In this document: piece by piece, positions 17,174-25,894 of the stretch
How the letters are laid out: each line of letters opens with the position of its first letter
How positions within the stretch are numbered: the stretch's first letter is position 1
NCBI GenBank assembly: GCA_035063885.1
Contig: JAPSFM010000034.1
Span: 1-43,906 of the forward strand
Origin: CAADGY01 sp900696665
Lineage (GTDB): Bacteria > Acidobacteriota > Terriglobia > Bryobacterales > Bryobacteraceae
Direction of reading: 5' to 3'
Length of the DNA stretch: 43,906 bases
Made by a program: the position numbers and the translations under genes
The notes under the pieces: model-generated
Seen by the model: the letters and a program-made list of their open reading frames with translations, nothing else
Told to the model about the DNA's origin: nothing
Database searches by the model: none

Positions 17174-18121
17174 ATGTTGACGCCTACTGAATACATATGG
17201 CATAACGGCCGGTTCATCGGCTGGAATGATGCAAAAATCCACGTGTTGTCTCATGTCGTAAGCTACGGCAGCTCGGTGTTTGAGGGCATCCGTTGTTATG
17301 CGACACCATCAGGTCCCGCGATTTTCCGTGTGCGGGAGCATGTGCGGCGGATGATCGATTCCGCCAAAATTTACCGGATGGACAACCTCGGCTACAACGC
17401 CGGGCAATTGGTGGATGCCATGGTGGAGCTCGTACGCGTCAACAAGCTCGATGCCTGCTACATCCGGCCGATCATACTTCGCGGGTATGGTGAAGTAGGC
17501 GTGCATGCCGGGAATAACCCCCTCGAGGTTTACATCGCCTGCTGGGAGTGGGGAAAGTATTTGGGCGAAGAAGCACTGGCGCAAGGTGTGGACGTCTGCA
17601 TCTCCAGTTGGAATCGGCTGGCTCCAAACACCCTTCCCGCACTGGCCAAGGCGGGGGCCAACTACATGAACTCGCAACTGATCCGCATGGAGGCCCAGAT
17701 CAACGGCTACTCGGAAGGCATCGCTCTGGATGAGGCGGGGTATGTCAGCGAAGGCTCGGGAGAGAATATCTTCGTTGTGCGCGACGGCAGGATCCTGACG
17801 CCGCCTCTCGGCGCTTCGGTATTGCCCGGCATCACGCGCGATAGCGTCATCAAGCTGGCCGAAGGTCTGGGCTTGCCGGTCATTGAAACCATTGTGCCGC
17901 GGGAAATGCTTTACATTGCCGACGAGGTGTTCTTCACCGGCACAGCAGCCGAAATTACTCCCATACGTTCCATTGATCGCATCGTTATAGGATCCGGCAA
18001 ACGCGGGCCGGTCACCGAAAAGCTTCAGCAGGAATTCTTCGAGGTCATCAACGGGAAGAAACCGGACTCCTATGGGTGGCTCACAAAAGTGAGCGCAGGA
18101 CAACCGGTAGCGGCGAATTGA
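17174..18121 (+). CDS. ilvE: Branched-chain amino acid aminotransferase
   Basis: A 315-residue fold-type IV PLP enzyme that makes leucine, isoleucine and valine from their 2-keto acids with glutamate. The PLP lysine is K159 in A-L-A-K-A-G-A-N-Y. The N-terminal half has the conserved Y-G-S-S-V-F-E-G-I-R and Y-I-R-P segments; later, E-G-S-G-E-N-I-F and L-P-G-I-T-R-D-S bind the cofactor phosphate. Its length matches the short bacterial class. It stands alone, divergent from the M48 protease, with a TATAAT box directly before the start codon. Confidence 0.93.
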   Translation: MLTPTEYIWHNGRFIGWNDAKIHVLSHVVSYGSSVFEGIRCYATPSGPAIFRVREHVRRMIDSAKIYRMDNLGYNAGQLVDAMVELVRVNKLDACYIRPIILRGYGEVGVHAGNNPLEVYIACWEWGKYLGEEALAQGVDVCISSWNRLAPNTLPALAKAGANYMNSQLIRMEAQINGYSEGIALDEAGYVSEGSGENIFVVRDGRILTPPLGASVLPGITRDSVIKLAEGLGLPVIETIVPREMLYIADEVFFTGTAAEITPIRSIDRIVIGSGKRGPVTEKLQQEFFEVINGKKPDSYGWLTKVSAGQPVAAN

Positions 18122-18135
18122 ATGGAACCCGCAGA

Positions 18136-18180
18136 TGCGATCCGGCAATCACCTCCCCCGAGATATTCACCGGGATCGCA
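18136..18180. repeat. Inverted repeat downstream of ilvE
   Basis: TGCGATCC (18136-18143) and GGATCGCA (18173-18180) can pair across a 29-base loop just after the ilvE stop. There is no T-run, so a terminator role is uncertain. The rest of 18122-18331 is AT-richer than its surroundings and holds no gene I can recognise; it may carry the nagA promoter. Confidence 0.3.
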
Positions 18181-18331
18181 CCTGCTTAGGATCTTACTGT
18201 AGTTCTATCAAGGCGCAGACAATAGTTCCAGTCGAAATCGCTTGTTTATATCAGTTTCCAACAGCTTTTTATTCTCGATTTCTCTGGTATTTAGCCGTGT
18301 GAGCCTGTGAGAAAGTTGTGCAAAAATCACA

Positions 18332-19486
18332 ATGCCTGAAAATTGTAGAGGTATAGATAGTACGACCGGCGCCGTTATAGAGATCTCTTTCGACCGGGTG
18401 ATTCAGTCGGTTGATCACGTGATCGGCAACGGCAGCACGCATTCCTACATTTCCGCTGGCTGGATTGACCTTCAAGTGAATGGCTTCGCCGGAGTGGACT
18501 ACAACACTCCCTCGACTCCGCACGAGGAAATTGCGCGTTCGATTCGCATTCTGCATTCCACCGGCATTACGCGGTTTCTTCCGACCGTAATCACCGGCGC
18601 TCCGGACGACATGGCAGGGGCGCTCGGCAACCTGGCCCGAGCCAGGGAGAGCCTGGAGGAAGGGCCGGCGATGGAGGGTTTTCACGTCGAAGGACCGCAC
18701 ATCTCACCGGAAGACGGACCGCGCGGCGCCCATCCCAAGGTCTGGGTTCGAAAACCGGATCTGGATGAGTTCCGCCGCTGGCAGGACGCCGCGCAGGGAA
18801 ACGTACGCCTGGTGACGCTATCGCCGGAGTGGCCCGAAGCCGTGCGCTATATCGAAGCCCTGGTGCGCGAAGGAGTCGTCGTCAGCATCGGACACACGAA
18901 AGCCGGACCACGGGAAATTGCCGACGCTATTAGCGCTGGAGCGACCTTGTCAACGCACATCGGAAATGGTGCGCACGCGGTGATGCAACGCCACCCCAAC
19001 TATATCTGGGAACAACTGGCCGAAGACCGGCTGACCGCGGGCTTTATCGCCGATGGAATTCATCTCGGGGCGGCCTTTCTCAAGGTGGGGTTGCGCGCCA
19101 AAGGGGTCGAACGTGCCTTCATTGTGACGGATGCGGTCATGCCCGCCGGGTGCGCACCCGGCCGCTACAAGCTCGGCGAGGTTGAAGTGGAACTGCATCC
19201 CGGCGATCGCGTCACGCTCGCTGGAAACAACCGGCTCGCCGGATCGGCGCTGCGCATGGAACGGGGTATTGAGAACCTGATGAAACTTGCCGGCTTGAGC
19301 CTTACTGAAGCCATCACCATGGCTACCAGAAACCCGGCCCGCGCGGCCAGAATCGCGGGACGGCAACGGGGTCTTGCCCCCGGCGAGCGCGGTGACATCG
19401 TACAGTTCCGGTTCGACCCAGATTCGAAACACATCGAAGTGGAAAGAACGTGGGTGTCGGGGAAGGAGATGTACAAGGCGGCCTGA
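18332..19486 (+). CDS. nagA: N-acetylglucosamine-6-phosphate deacetylase
   Basis: An amidohydrolase of 384 residues that removes acetate from GlcNAc-6-phosphate during chitin or cell-wall amino-sugar recycling. Visible motifs are W-I-D-L-Q-V-N-G-F-A-G-V-D near the N-terminus, the metal-binding E in H-V-E-G-P-H, H in I-G-H-T-K-A, H in S-T-H-I-G-N, D-G-I-H, and the catalytic aspartate in V-T-D-A-V-M-P-A-G. The T-H-I-G-N-G segment differs from the usual T-H-L-x-N-A-M. The N-terminal strand domain is short; ATG 18332 is the best start but has no ribosome site. No nagB or transporter adjoins it. Confidence 0.88.
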   Translation: MPENCRGIDSTTGAVIEISFDRVIQSVDHVIGNGSTHSYISAGWIDLQVNGFAGVDYNTPSTPHEEIARSIRILHSTGITRFLPTVITGAPDDMAGALGNLARARESLEEGPAMEGFHVEGPHISPEDGPRGAHPKVWVRKPDLDEFRRWQDAAQGNVRLVTLSPEWPEAVRYIEALVREGVVVSIGHTKAGPREIADAISAGATLSTHIGNGAHAVMQRHPNYIWEQLAEDRLTAGFIADGIHLGAAFLKVGLRAKGVERAFIVTDAVMPAGCAPGRYKLGEVEVELHPGDRVTLAGNNRLAGSALRMERGIENLMKLAGLSLTEAITMATRNPARAARIAGRQRGLAPGERGDIVQFRFDPDSKHIEVERTWVSGKEMYKAA

Positions 19487-19500
19487 ATCCGTATGGGACG

Positions 19501-20370
19501 CTAGATCTGGCGAAAACTGTGCTTCGCCAGGAATGAGAGGACCGCCGTGTTGTAGTCCTGTGGATTGTCTTCATGCATGATGTGGGACGCTTGCTTGATC
19601 TCGACCCGTTCCATATTCGGGATCAAGATCTCAAGCCGCTTCGAGATGTGATGCCATATCGGCGGGCTCTTTTGTCCTGTAACGAGGAGAACCGGGCTCT
19701 GAACCCTTCGAACGCTGTCGTCGTCGAGTTGTGCGAACCCTGGCTCCAACAACTCCGCTTTGATCAGGTTGGCTCGCGCCTGTTCGCGCCGCGCTTCGGG
19801 TAAACGGTGATACGCTACCGCGCCCAATGTCGCCGTCCCGAACAAGCGCAAAACCTCTTCCATGTCGTTACGTCTCGCGGCAGCCTCAGCGGGGGCCACT
19901 CCTCTGACGCCGAACTTCAGGATCGCGGCTGCTGTGCGTGGCCGCCTAAGAAGGAGTCTTAGAAGCTCTACAGGTCTCGGCCGATTACTAACGAACAGGG
20001 TGATCGCCGGTGGCTCCGCCAACACCAGGCTGCGCACGATCTTTGGTGAGTGTATGGCTACGAGCAGCGAGAGGAAAGCTCCATACGAGTGACCCACGAG
20101 ATGGGCGGGGATGGCATGGAGCGCCTCGACAACCGTTTGAAGATCATGCACGTGCTCCGCCATGGCATAATCCACACCTTCCCGAATGGGTTCGTTCGGC
20201 CAGTGGTAGCGCCGGCTGTAGGAAATGGTTCGGTAGAACTTCCCAAACTCCTGTAGTTGGGGATGCCAGGTTCGCATGTCGCTCGCCGAACCGTGAACGA
20301 GGATAAGCGCCTCCCCCTCACCGGTTTCCTCGTACCGCAGCAGGGCGCCGTTAATGTTTGCCGCTGGCAT
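19501..20370 (-). CDS. Alpha/beta-fold hydrolase
   Basis: A 289-residue hydrolase with the oxyanion segment L-V-H-G-S-A near 24-29, the nucleophile elbow G-H-S95-Y-G, and the catalytic histidine in A-S-H-I-M-H-E-D near residue 263. The usual acid position before it reads V-T-G-Q-K-S-P-P, with no Asp or Glu, so the triad acid is either missing or supplied elsewhere. There is no signal peptide. Esterase, lactonase or peroxidase roles cannot be told apart. It is convergent with nagA, with only 14 bp between the stops. Confidence 0.83.
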   Translation of the reverse strand: MPAANINGALLRYEETGEGEALILVHGSASDMRTWHPQLQEFGKFYRTISYSRRYHWPNEPIREGVDYAMAEHVHDLQTVVEALHAIPAHLVGHSYGAFLSLLVAIHSPKIVRSLVLAEPPAITLFVSNRPRPVELLRLLLRRPRTAAAILKFGVRGVAPAEAAARRNDMEEVLRLFGTATLGAVAYHRLPEARREQARANLIKAELLEPGFAQLDDDSVRRVQSPVLLVTGQKSPPIWHHISKRLEILIPNMERVEIKQASHIMHEDNPQDYNTAVLSFLAKHSFRQI

Positions 20371-20603
20371 ATCGTGATGGTCTCGTGGGGTTACGAACTG
20401 CGGTTACCGTTCCCGAGGTCCTTCCCGCCTGCCATTTGCCAGATTCGATCCTGCGTCAACATTACTGACGAGCCACCGGCGCGTCTTGTTTCGGACCTGG
20501 ACCCGGCTCAGACAACACGGGCGGCACCAGCCACCGCCCCGCCCGCGGCCCGCAGCCTTGTGTTGCCCGGCCCACGCGGCCCCTGTGTTACCGTACTACT
20601 CGT

Positions 20604-21932
20604 ATGAAGCGCCTGGTTGTGGTTGGAACGGGTTATGTGGGGCTGGTAAGCGGTGCAATGTTCGCGTCTCTGGGGAACCGCGTCACCTGTGTCGACAAGG
20701 ATCCTTCTATCGTGGAGGCCCTCCGCGCGGGTAGGAGCACGATTCATGAGCCGGGACTGGATGAGATTCTCCAGAGTACAATCGCGGACGGCACGCTGTC
20801 CTTCACGACAGAAACGGCGGAAGCCGTAGCCGAGGCCGACGCTACGTTTATCGCCGTAGGCACGCCGTCACTGGAAACCGGCGCATACGATTTTCAGTAC
20901 GTCGAGGCGGCCGCACATGAAATCGGGCGGGCCCTGCGCCGGCCAAAACGCCACATCGTGGTTCTAAAGAGCACGGTTACGCCGGATATCTACACCCGTG
21001 TGCAGACGATCCTCGCCGGCGAAACGGAGGGGAGCGGCGCGCAGGTCGAAGTCGTTTCCAATCCCGAGTTTCTTGCCGAAGGAACCGCCATTCGTGATTT
21101 CAGCCAGCCCCATCGCATCATCGTCGGCGCCGTTTCAGCCGCCGCCCGGCAGTTCATGGAAGGCCTGTACCGCCCCTTCACAAAACGCGAGCCCGGCGTG
21201 CTACAGCTTACCGACCCCAAATCGGCTATCGTGACCAAGCTGGCGGCAAACAGTTTTCTGGCATGCCGTGTAGGTTTGATTAACGAACTCGCGCGATACT
21301 GCGATGCCGTATCGGCGGATATCGAGCATGTGCGCGCCGGGCTGGCCAGCGATCCCCGCATCGGACATCTTTTTCTGTATCCTGGTCCGGGCTACGGCGG
21401 CAGTTGCTTCGGCAAGGACCTGCGAGCGCTGCGCGAGAGCGCGCGCGAGCACGGAGCCGACTTAAGCCTGGTTCCCGCCATCGAGGAATCGAATCTCCGG
21501 CACAAGCTCTACATGCCACGGCGCATCGAGCGGCAACTCGAACCGCTGGCGGGCAGGACTCTCGCCGTGTGGGGCATCGCATTCAAAGCGCGGACCGACG
21601 ACATCCGGGAGTCGCCGGCTGTGGACGCCATCGAGTATCTGCTGGAGCGCGGCGCACGGATTCGCGCGCACGACCCCGAGGCAGGCCGGCGCGCGGCGCA
21701 GCATTTCGGCAGCCGCATCACCTTGTGCGGAAATAAGTACGATGCTGTGGACGGTGCTGCTGCCCTGGTAATTATGACGGAATGGGATACCTACAAGAGT
21801 CCCGATTACCATGAACTGCATGAGCGCCTTAGCGGGCGTATCATCTTCGACGCCCGCAACATTCTGGACGTGTTGGAAGTGCGTCAGGCGGGGCTCACCT
21901 ACGTGGGTATGGGGCGCGGCTGCGCAACGTGA
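20604..21932 (+). CDS. ugd: UDP-glucose 6-dehydrogenase
   Basis: A 442-residue nucleotide-sugar dehydrogenase that oxidises UDP-glucose to UDP-glucuronate for envelope polysaccharide. The NAD fold opens with V-V-G-T-G-Y-V-G-L; V-S-N-P-E-F-L-A-E-G and A-A-N-S-F-L-A follow; the catalytic cysteine is C268 in G-Y-G-G-S-C-F-G-K-D. The usual proline after C-F is a glycine here, a mild departure. The C-terminal domain has G-I-A-F-K-A-R-T-D-D-I-R-E-S-P. GDP-mannose dehydrogenase is less likely. No polysaccharide cluster adjoins it. The 233 bp upstream hold no recognisable gene. Confidence 0.9.
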   Translation: MKRLVVVGTGYVGLVSGAMFASLGNRVTCVDKDPSIVEALRAGRSTIHEPGLDEILQSTIADGTLSFTTETAEAVAEADATFIAVGTPSLETGAYDFQYVEAAAHEIGRALRRPKRHIVVLKSTVTPDIYTRVQTILAGETEGSGAQVEVVSNPEFLAEGTAIRDFSQPHRIIVGAVSAAARQFMEGLYRPFTKREPGVLQLTDPKSAIVTKLAANSFLACRVGLINELARYCDAVSADIEHVRAGLASDPRIGHLFLYPGPGYGGSCFGKDLRALRESAREHGADLSLVPAIEESNLRHKLYMPRRIERQLEPLAGRTLAVWGIAFKARTDDIRESPAVDAIEYLLERGARIRAHDPEAGRRAAQHFGSRITLCGNKYDAVDGAAALVIMTEWDTYKSPDYHELHERLSGRIIFDARNILDVLEVRQAGLTYVGMGRGCAT

Positions 21933-21938
21933 ACCAGG

Positions 21939-23165
21939 TTACTGGCTCATACCGCGGGCGCTGATGCGCCAGGCGCATTCGACGGCGCCGCCGCGCACAC
22001 CATAGATGCGATCGTAGAGGTTTACGGTCGGGTCGCAGTGCGGCACGACGAAGTCGAGCCGGTCGCCGACGTTCATGGAGGATGCGGAATCGGCTAAGCT
22101 CAGCCTTCCATGTTCATCGCCGGCGAATGCATACGATATTCCTTCCCGTTCATGCAGCGACGGCCCGTAACCGCGGTCCGTGGCGAATGCCTTCAGGCCG
22201 GCGTCGACGATAGCGGAGGAATCCGTTGGCTTGCTCACCACGGTAGCGGTAACGAACAGCGAGTTCCGGAAATCCTGGTACACATCGCCGTCCTTACCGC
22301 CGATGCGGTTGTAATCGATATCCATGAAGATAAAGCTGCCAGGCTGAAGCTCCGTGATGCCATCGATTTCGGAATCTATGTTGTACGTGCCGGTCGAACC
22401 GCCGGTCAGCAGCGGGCATTCGATTCCGTGTTTCTCAAACAGGTTCCGGGTATCCACGGCCTGTGCCATGACTTCGCGCGAAAACTTCTTGCGCTGTTCA
22501 AATCCCTTGGTGTGAGAGGCATTTCCGGCATACGCCTGGATCCCTGCCAGCTTTACATGTGGCAGAGAATCGATCAACTGCGCCAGGGCCAGCGCCGGCT
22601 CTCCGGGCCGGATGCCGGTCCGGTTCGAGATCCAGAGGTCCACGGCGAGATTCAACTTTTGCCGTGCAGCTCCCGCGGCGCTATTCAGGTCGCGCACGTT
22701 CTGTGCGTTGTCTACGCAAAGGATGGTCTCCGGCCGGCGGGAGGTCAGGCGCACGGCGCGCTCGATCTTATGCGGTCCAATCACCGCCGTCGTAATCAGA
22801 AGGCCCGTTACGCCATCTCTGGCCAAGGCCTCCGCTTCGCTGATTTTCGCGGCGCAGGCTCCCACGGCGCCAGCTTTTATCAGGATTTTGGCGATCTCGG
22901 GGCACTTGTGTGTCTTTGCATGGGGGCGCAGGGAGCGGCCGCTGGCTTTCGCATGGGCGGCCATTCTGGCGACGTTGTGCTCAAATGCGTCGAGATCGAC
23001 AATCAGGGCGGGGGTCGGCAGTTCGGATTTGTTTAGCCTGCCTTTGATGTCGTCACGGGCCAGCAGCTTTTCGATTTCGGCATAGCTGCGCGCGGCCCCG
23101 CGTAACGGCCGCGTGCCCGTGTAGGCCAGTAAGGAGCCTGCCAGAAAAGTACGTCTCGATTGCAT
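21939..23165 (-). CDS. Tat-exported D-threonine aldolase-like PLP enzyme
   Basis: A 408-residue fold-type III PLP enzyme of the D-threonine aldolase/D-serine dehydratase family. The PLP lysine is K84 in R-P-H-A-K84-T-H-K, and the C-terminal metal site reads H-C-D, the H-x-D form of D-threonine aldolases rather than the H-x-C of D-serine dehydratases. The N-terminus is a Tat signal (Q-S-R-R-T-F-L-A-G), so the enzyme is expected outside the cytoplasm, unusual for a PLP enzyme but compatible with Tat export of a folded holoenzyme. ATG 23165 has GGAGGAGG 8 nt upstream. Its stop lies 6 nt from the convergent ugd stop. The substrate is inferred from family only. Confidence 0.85.
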   Translation of the reverse strand: MQSRRTFLAGSLLAYTGTRPLRGAARSYAEIEKLLARDDIKGRLNKSELPTPALIVDLDAFEHNVARMAAHAKASGRSLRPHAKTHKCPEIAKILIKAGAVGACAAKISEAEALARDGVTGLLITTAVIGPHKIERAVRLTSRRPETILCVDNAQNVRDLNSAAGAARQKLNLAVDLWISNRTGIRPGEPALALAQLIDSLPHVKLAGIQAYAGNASHTKGFEQRKKFSREVMAQAVDTRNLFEKHGIECPLLTGGSTGTYNIDSEIDGITELQPGSFIFMDIDYNRIGGKDGDVYQDFRNSLFVTATVVSKPTDSSAIVDAGLKAFATDRGYGPSLHEREGISYAFAGDEHGRLSLADSASSMNVGDRLDFVVPHCDPTVNLYDRIYGVRGGAVECAWRISARGMSQ

Positions 23166-23350
23166 GGTCAAAGCCTCCTCCAAGGGGATTTCCGATTAGC
23201 ATACCACCACGCATTAACCGCTTTCCGGAGCAAAGGCGGTTGTGACTCGGAAACGGAGCCGTAGCGCGTAGGCAAATGCTCAGATGGTCCAAAGTAATCA
23301 CGAGTGCTCGCGGTGTTATTCTGTCAGAAAGGGACAGCCCATCCTTTTTC

Positions 23351-24115
23351 ATGAGACAGACCTATCAAGGCTATGGTGGTTTTGCCTCCCTCGGCGGCAG
23401 GTTCCCGCCGGGCGTGAAATGGCTGATTATCATTAATACGGCATTATTTGTTCTGTATTTCTTTGCGGTTCGCACCGGTCTTGGCGGTATTTTTTATCCA
23501 TTTGGGCTTGTTCCCGTCGCGGTACTCAAACTCTTCGGCATCTGGCAGCTTTTCACCTACATGTTTCTGCACGATCCGTACGGGTTCACGCACATCCTGT
23601 TTAACATGCTGATGTTATGGATGTTTGGGACGGATCTGGAACGTACGTGGGGCACGAGAGGCTTTCTGAGGTATTACTTCATTTGCGGGGTGGGGGCCGG
23701 AATTTGTATTGTCATCGGCAACCTGCTATTCGGCACTCTCGAAACCCGCACGATCGGGGCGTCGGGGGCTATATTTGGTCTGCTTCTTGCGTTCGGGATG
23801 TTGTTCCCCAACAGCACGGTGCTGTTCTGGTTCCTCTTCCCCATTAAGGCCAAGTATTTCGTGATGATTATGGGCGCCATTCAGTTCATGCTCACGCTGG
23901 GCTCGACGGGAAGCGGCGTCAGTCACGTCGCTCACCTCGGCGGAATGATTTTCGGATACGGTTATTTGAAGTGGGGCCGGGGCGCGCGCATGCGCACCAA
24001 CTTTTCCAGTGAACTGCTGCGGCAATATAATCGGTGGAAGATGCAGAGAGCGAAGAGAAAGTTCGACGTGTATATGCGCAAGCGCGATTCGAACCGTGAT
24101 CCGTGGGTGAACTGA
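23351..24115 (+). CDS. Rhomboid-family intramembrane serine protease
   Basis: A 254-residue polytopic membrane protein with the rhomboid catalytic pair: S138 in G-A-S-G-A-I-F-G and H192 in S-H-V-A-H-L-G-G. The H-x-x-x-N of helix 2 (H81, N85 in T-H-I-L-F-N-M) is also present. Six helices are visible between about residues 22 and 205, followed by a basic cytoplasmic tail. ATG 23351 is chosen because the protein then starts just before the first helix; the frame is open from 23276 without family likeness. TATTCT at 23317-23322 may be a -10 box. The substrate is unknown. Confidence 0.88.
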   Translation: MRQTYQGYGGFASLGGRFPPGVKWLIIINTALFVLYFFAVRTGLGGIFYPFGLVPVAVLKLFGIWQLFTYMFLHDPYGFTHILFNMLMLWMFGTDLERTWGTRGFLRYYFICGVGAGICIVIGNLLFGTLETRTIGASGAIFGLLLAFGMLFPNSTVLFWFLFPIKAKYFVMIMGAIQFMLTLGSTGSGVSHVAHLGGMIFGYGYLKWGRGARMRTNFSSELLRQYNRWKMQRAKRKFDVYMRKRDSNRDPWVN

Positions 24116-24208
24116 TCTGAGGAAACGGCGCCGGGCGGCGGCACGTCACCACTATTGAATGGAGTCAAGAGTAGGCCGGATTACGCGTTTACGGCTCAGG
24201 GGGCATCG

Positions 24209-25336
24209 ATGAGATTCGCAAGGTCCTATTGCCTGATGCCGGCGTTGCTTCTGCTCGCCGGAACGGTAGTTTTGCCAGCACAGGAAGGTCCAAGAAAGGA
24301 GTCTTCGGAAACGGTAGCGCGGCCGCGGACCTCCAAATCCGAGGAAGCCAAGCAGCAGGAAAAAATTCCCTCCGAGTTCAAGAAGGACAAGGAAGATGTC
24401 GCTCCAACAGTCAGTTTCAAAAGTGACGTCTTGACTGTGGATCTCGATGTGGCCGTAATCGACAACAAAGGCAATTTCATCCCTCAGATTCCGCGCGGAC
24501 ATTTCCGCGTCCTCGAGGATGGCGTTCCCCAGCAGATCACGAACTTCAGTATGGGTGAGGCGCCAATGACCGTCGCGATGGTCATCGAGTTCAGCAACCT
24601 GTTTCAGAATTATTGGGGGGAAACGTGGTACCAGACGCTGACCGCGGCGTATGGATTTCTTGAGACGCTCAAGCCGGAAGACTACGTTGCTGTCGTCGCC
24701 TACGATATGCGCCCGGAAATCCTCTCCGATTTTTCAACTGATAAGCGGCAGGCTTATGACGCGATGCAGCGCCTCCGGATAGCCGCCTATTCGGAATCGA
24801 ACCTGTTCGACGCCATCACCGACACAGCGGACCGCATGTCCGGGATTGAAGGCAGAAAAGCGATCGTATTAATTTCCTCCGGTATCGACACGTTCAGCAA
24901 GCTGACATTCGATAAGACGCGAAAAGCGTTGCAAACCGCGGGTGTCCCCATCTATGCGATCGGCCTGATGCAGGCGCTGCGTGAATGGTATGACGCGCGC
25001 GGCTACCTGGGTTCTATCGCGCGGCTGGACTTTTTGCAAGCGGACAACCAACTCCGCACCTTCGCCAATGAGACGGGCGGACAGGCGTATTTCCCACGTT
25101 TCTACGGGGAATTCCCAAGCATCTTCGCGTCCATCGCACAGGCGCTGCGTAACCAGTACTCACTGGCGTACCAGCCGACGAATCAGGCGCGTGATGGTAA
25201 ATATCGCAAGATCAAAGTAGAGTTGGTCAACCCCGCCACAAACGAAGCGCTGAGAGTGACCGACCAGAAGGGCAAATCGATCAAGTATAGAATCATCGCC
25301 AAGGCGGGATACACAGCACCGCGCGAGGTCGAATAA
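24209..25336 (+). CDS. Secreted VWFA-related protein of the acidobacterial type
   Basis: A 375-residue protein with a signal peptide (about 1-24, ending L-P-A-Q) and a von Willebrand factor A-like domain over about 90-330. The class is known as the VWFA-related acidobacterial domain and is greatly expanded in Solibacter relatives; its role is unknown. The first strand carries F-R-V-L-E-D-G-V-P-Q, typical of the class. The metal site at the next strand reads I-E-F-S-N-L in place of D-x-S-x-S, so metal binding may be weakened or lost. ATG 24209 has AGGGGG 6 nt upstream. It stands alone between the rhomboid gene and the receiver gene. Confidence 0.88.
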   Translation: MRFARSYCLMPALLLLAGTVVLPAQEGPRKESSETVARPRTSKSEEAKQQEKIPSEFKKDKEDVAPTVSFKSDVLTVDLDVAVIDNKGNFIPQIPRGHFRVLEDGVPQQITNFSMGEAPMTVAMVIEFSNLFQNYWGETWYQTLTAAYGFLETLKPEDYVAVVAYDMRPEILSDFSTDKRQAYDAMQRLRIAAYSESNLFDAITDTADRMSGIEGRKAIVLISSGIDTFSKLTFDKTRKALQTAGVPIYAIGLMQALREWYDARGYLGSIARLDFLQADNQLRTFANETGGQAYFPRFYGEFPSIFASIAQALRNQYSLAYQPTNQARDGKYRKIKVELVNPATNEALRVTDQKGKSIKYRIIAKAGYTAPREVE

Positions 25337-25397
25337 GACAACGCTTGCGGATGTCAAGCGGAAGATCTTACCGTTTTGCAGCCGATTAGAAACGCGA

Positions 25398-25427
25398 TTG
25401 ACACAGCGCCGGCGGCTCTGGTAAGTT
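25398..25427 (+). promoter_or_regulatory. Putative promoter of the receiver gene
   Basis: TTGACA (25398-25403) is a perfect -35 hexamer. The -10 candidate 18 bp later, TAAGTT (25422-25427), is weak. The ATG follows after 10 nt. Confidence 0.35.
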
Positions 25428-25437
25428 CGCGTCTTCG

Positions 25438-25887
25438 ATGAATGCTGATACTTCTTTAAATCCTCCCCTCGCTCATATCCTCATCGTCAATGCTAATAAG
25501 CACGGATTGGCTGCGCGCAGATCGGTTTTGGAGGAACTCGGGTACACGGTTTCCATCGCGAAGGGAGCGGAAGAAGCGCTGCATGCTTTCGTTCGCAAGA
25601 CGTTCTCGCTGGTGATCACGGATTACAACATGCCGGGTATGAACGGAGTGGAATTGATCCGTGAGATTCGCCGGGAACATCCCGCACTGCCGGTGATTCT
25701 GATCTCCGGGTTTGCGGACACTCTGGGCCTGAACGAAAGCAATACTGGCGCCAACGTTGTTATCCAGAAGAGCGCAAATGAAGTGGCACACCTTGTGCGC
25801 TCGGTGAAGCGGCTTCTTTCGGCGCCGAAGAAGCCGGTGCGCCGGCAGCCATCCAGTCCTGGGGCGAAAAGGCACGGCGTACAATAG
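25438..25887 (+). CDS. Single-domain response regulator (atypical receiver)
   Basis: A 149-residue protein made of one receiver domain (about 12-125) and a basic tail. The phospho-acceptor D62 (V-I-T-D-Y-N-M-P-G-M-N-G), S90 and K111 are present. The acidic pair that normally binds magnesium after the first strand is replaced by N18-A-N20 (L-I-V-N-A-N-K-H-G). Magnesium-dependent phosphorylation should therefore be impaired. No histidine kinase or output domain adjoins it, so it may act by protein contact. A GH3 gene starts 8 nt after its stop. Confidence 0.85.
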   Translation: MNADTSLNPPLAHILIVNANKHGLAARRSVLEELGYTVSIAKGAEEALHAFVRKTFSLVITDYNMPGMNGVELIREIRREHPALPVILISGFADTLGLNESNTGANVVIQKSANEVAHLVRSVKRLLSAPKKPVRRQPSSPGAKRHGVQ

Positions 25888-25894
25888 TGCTAGG

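Noticed and set aside
23276..23350. Earlier start for the rhomboid protein
   Set aside because: The extra residues are polar and unlike family members; starting at 23351 gives a normal N-terminus.
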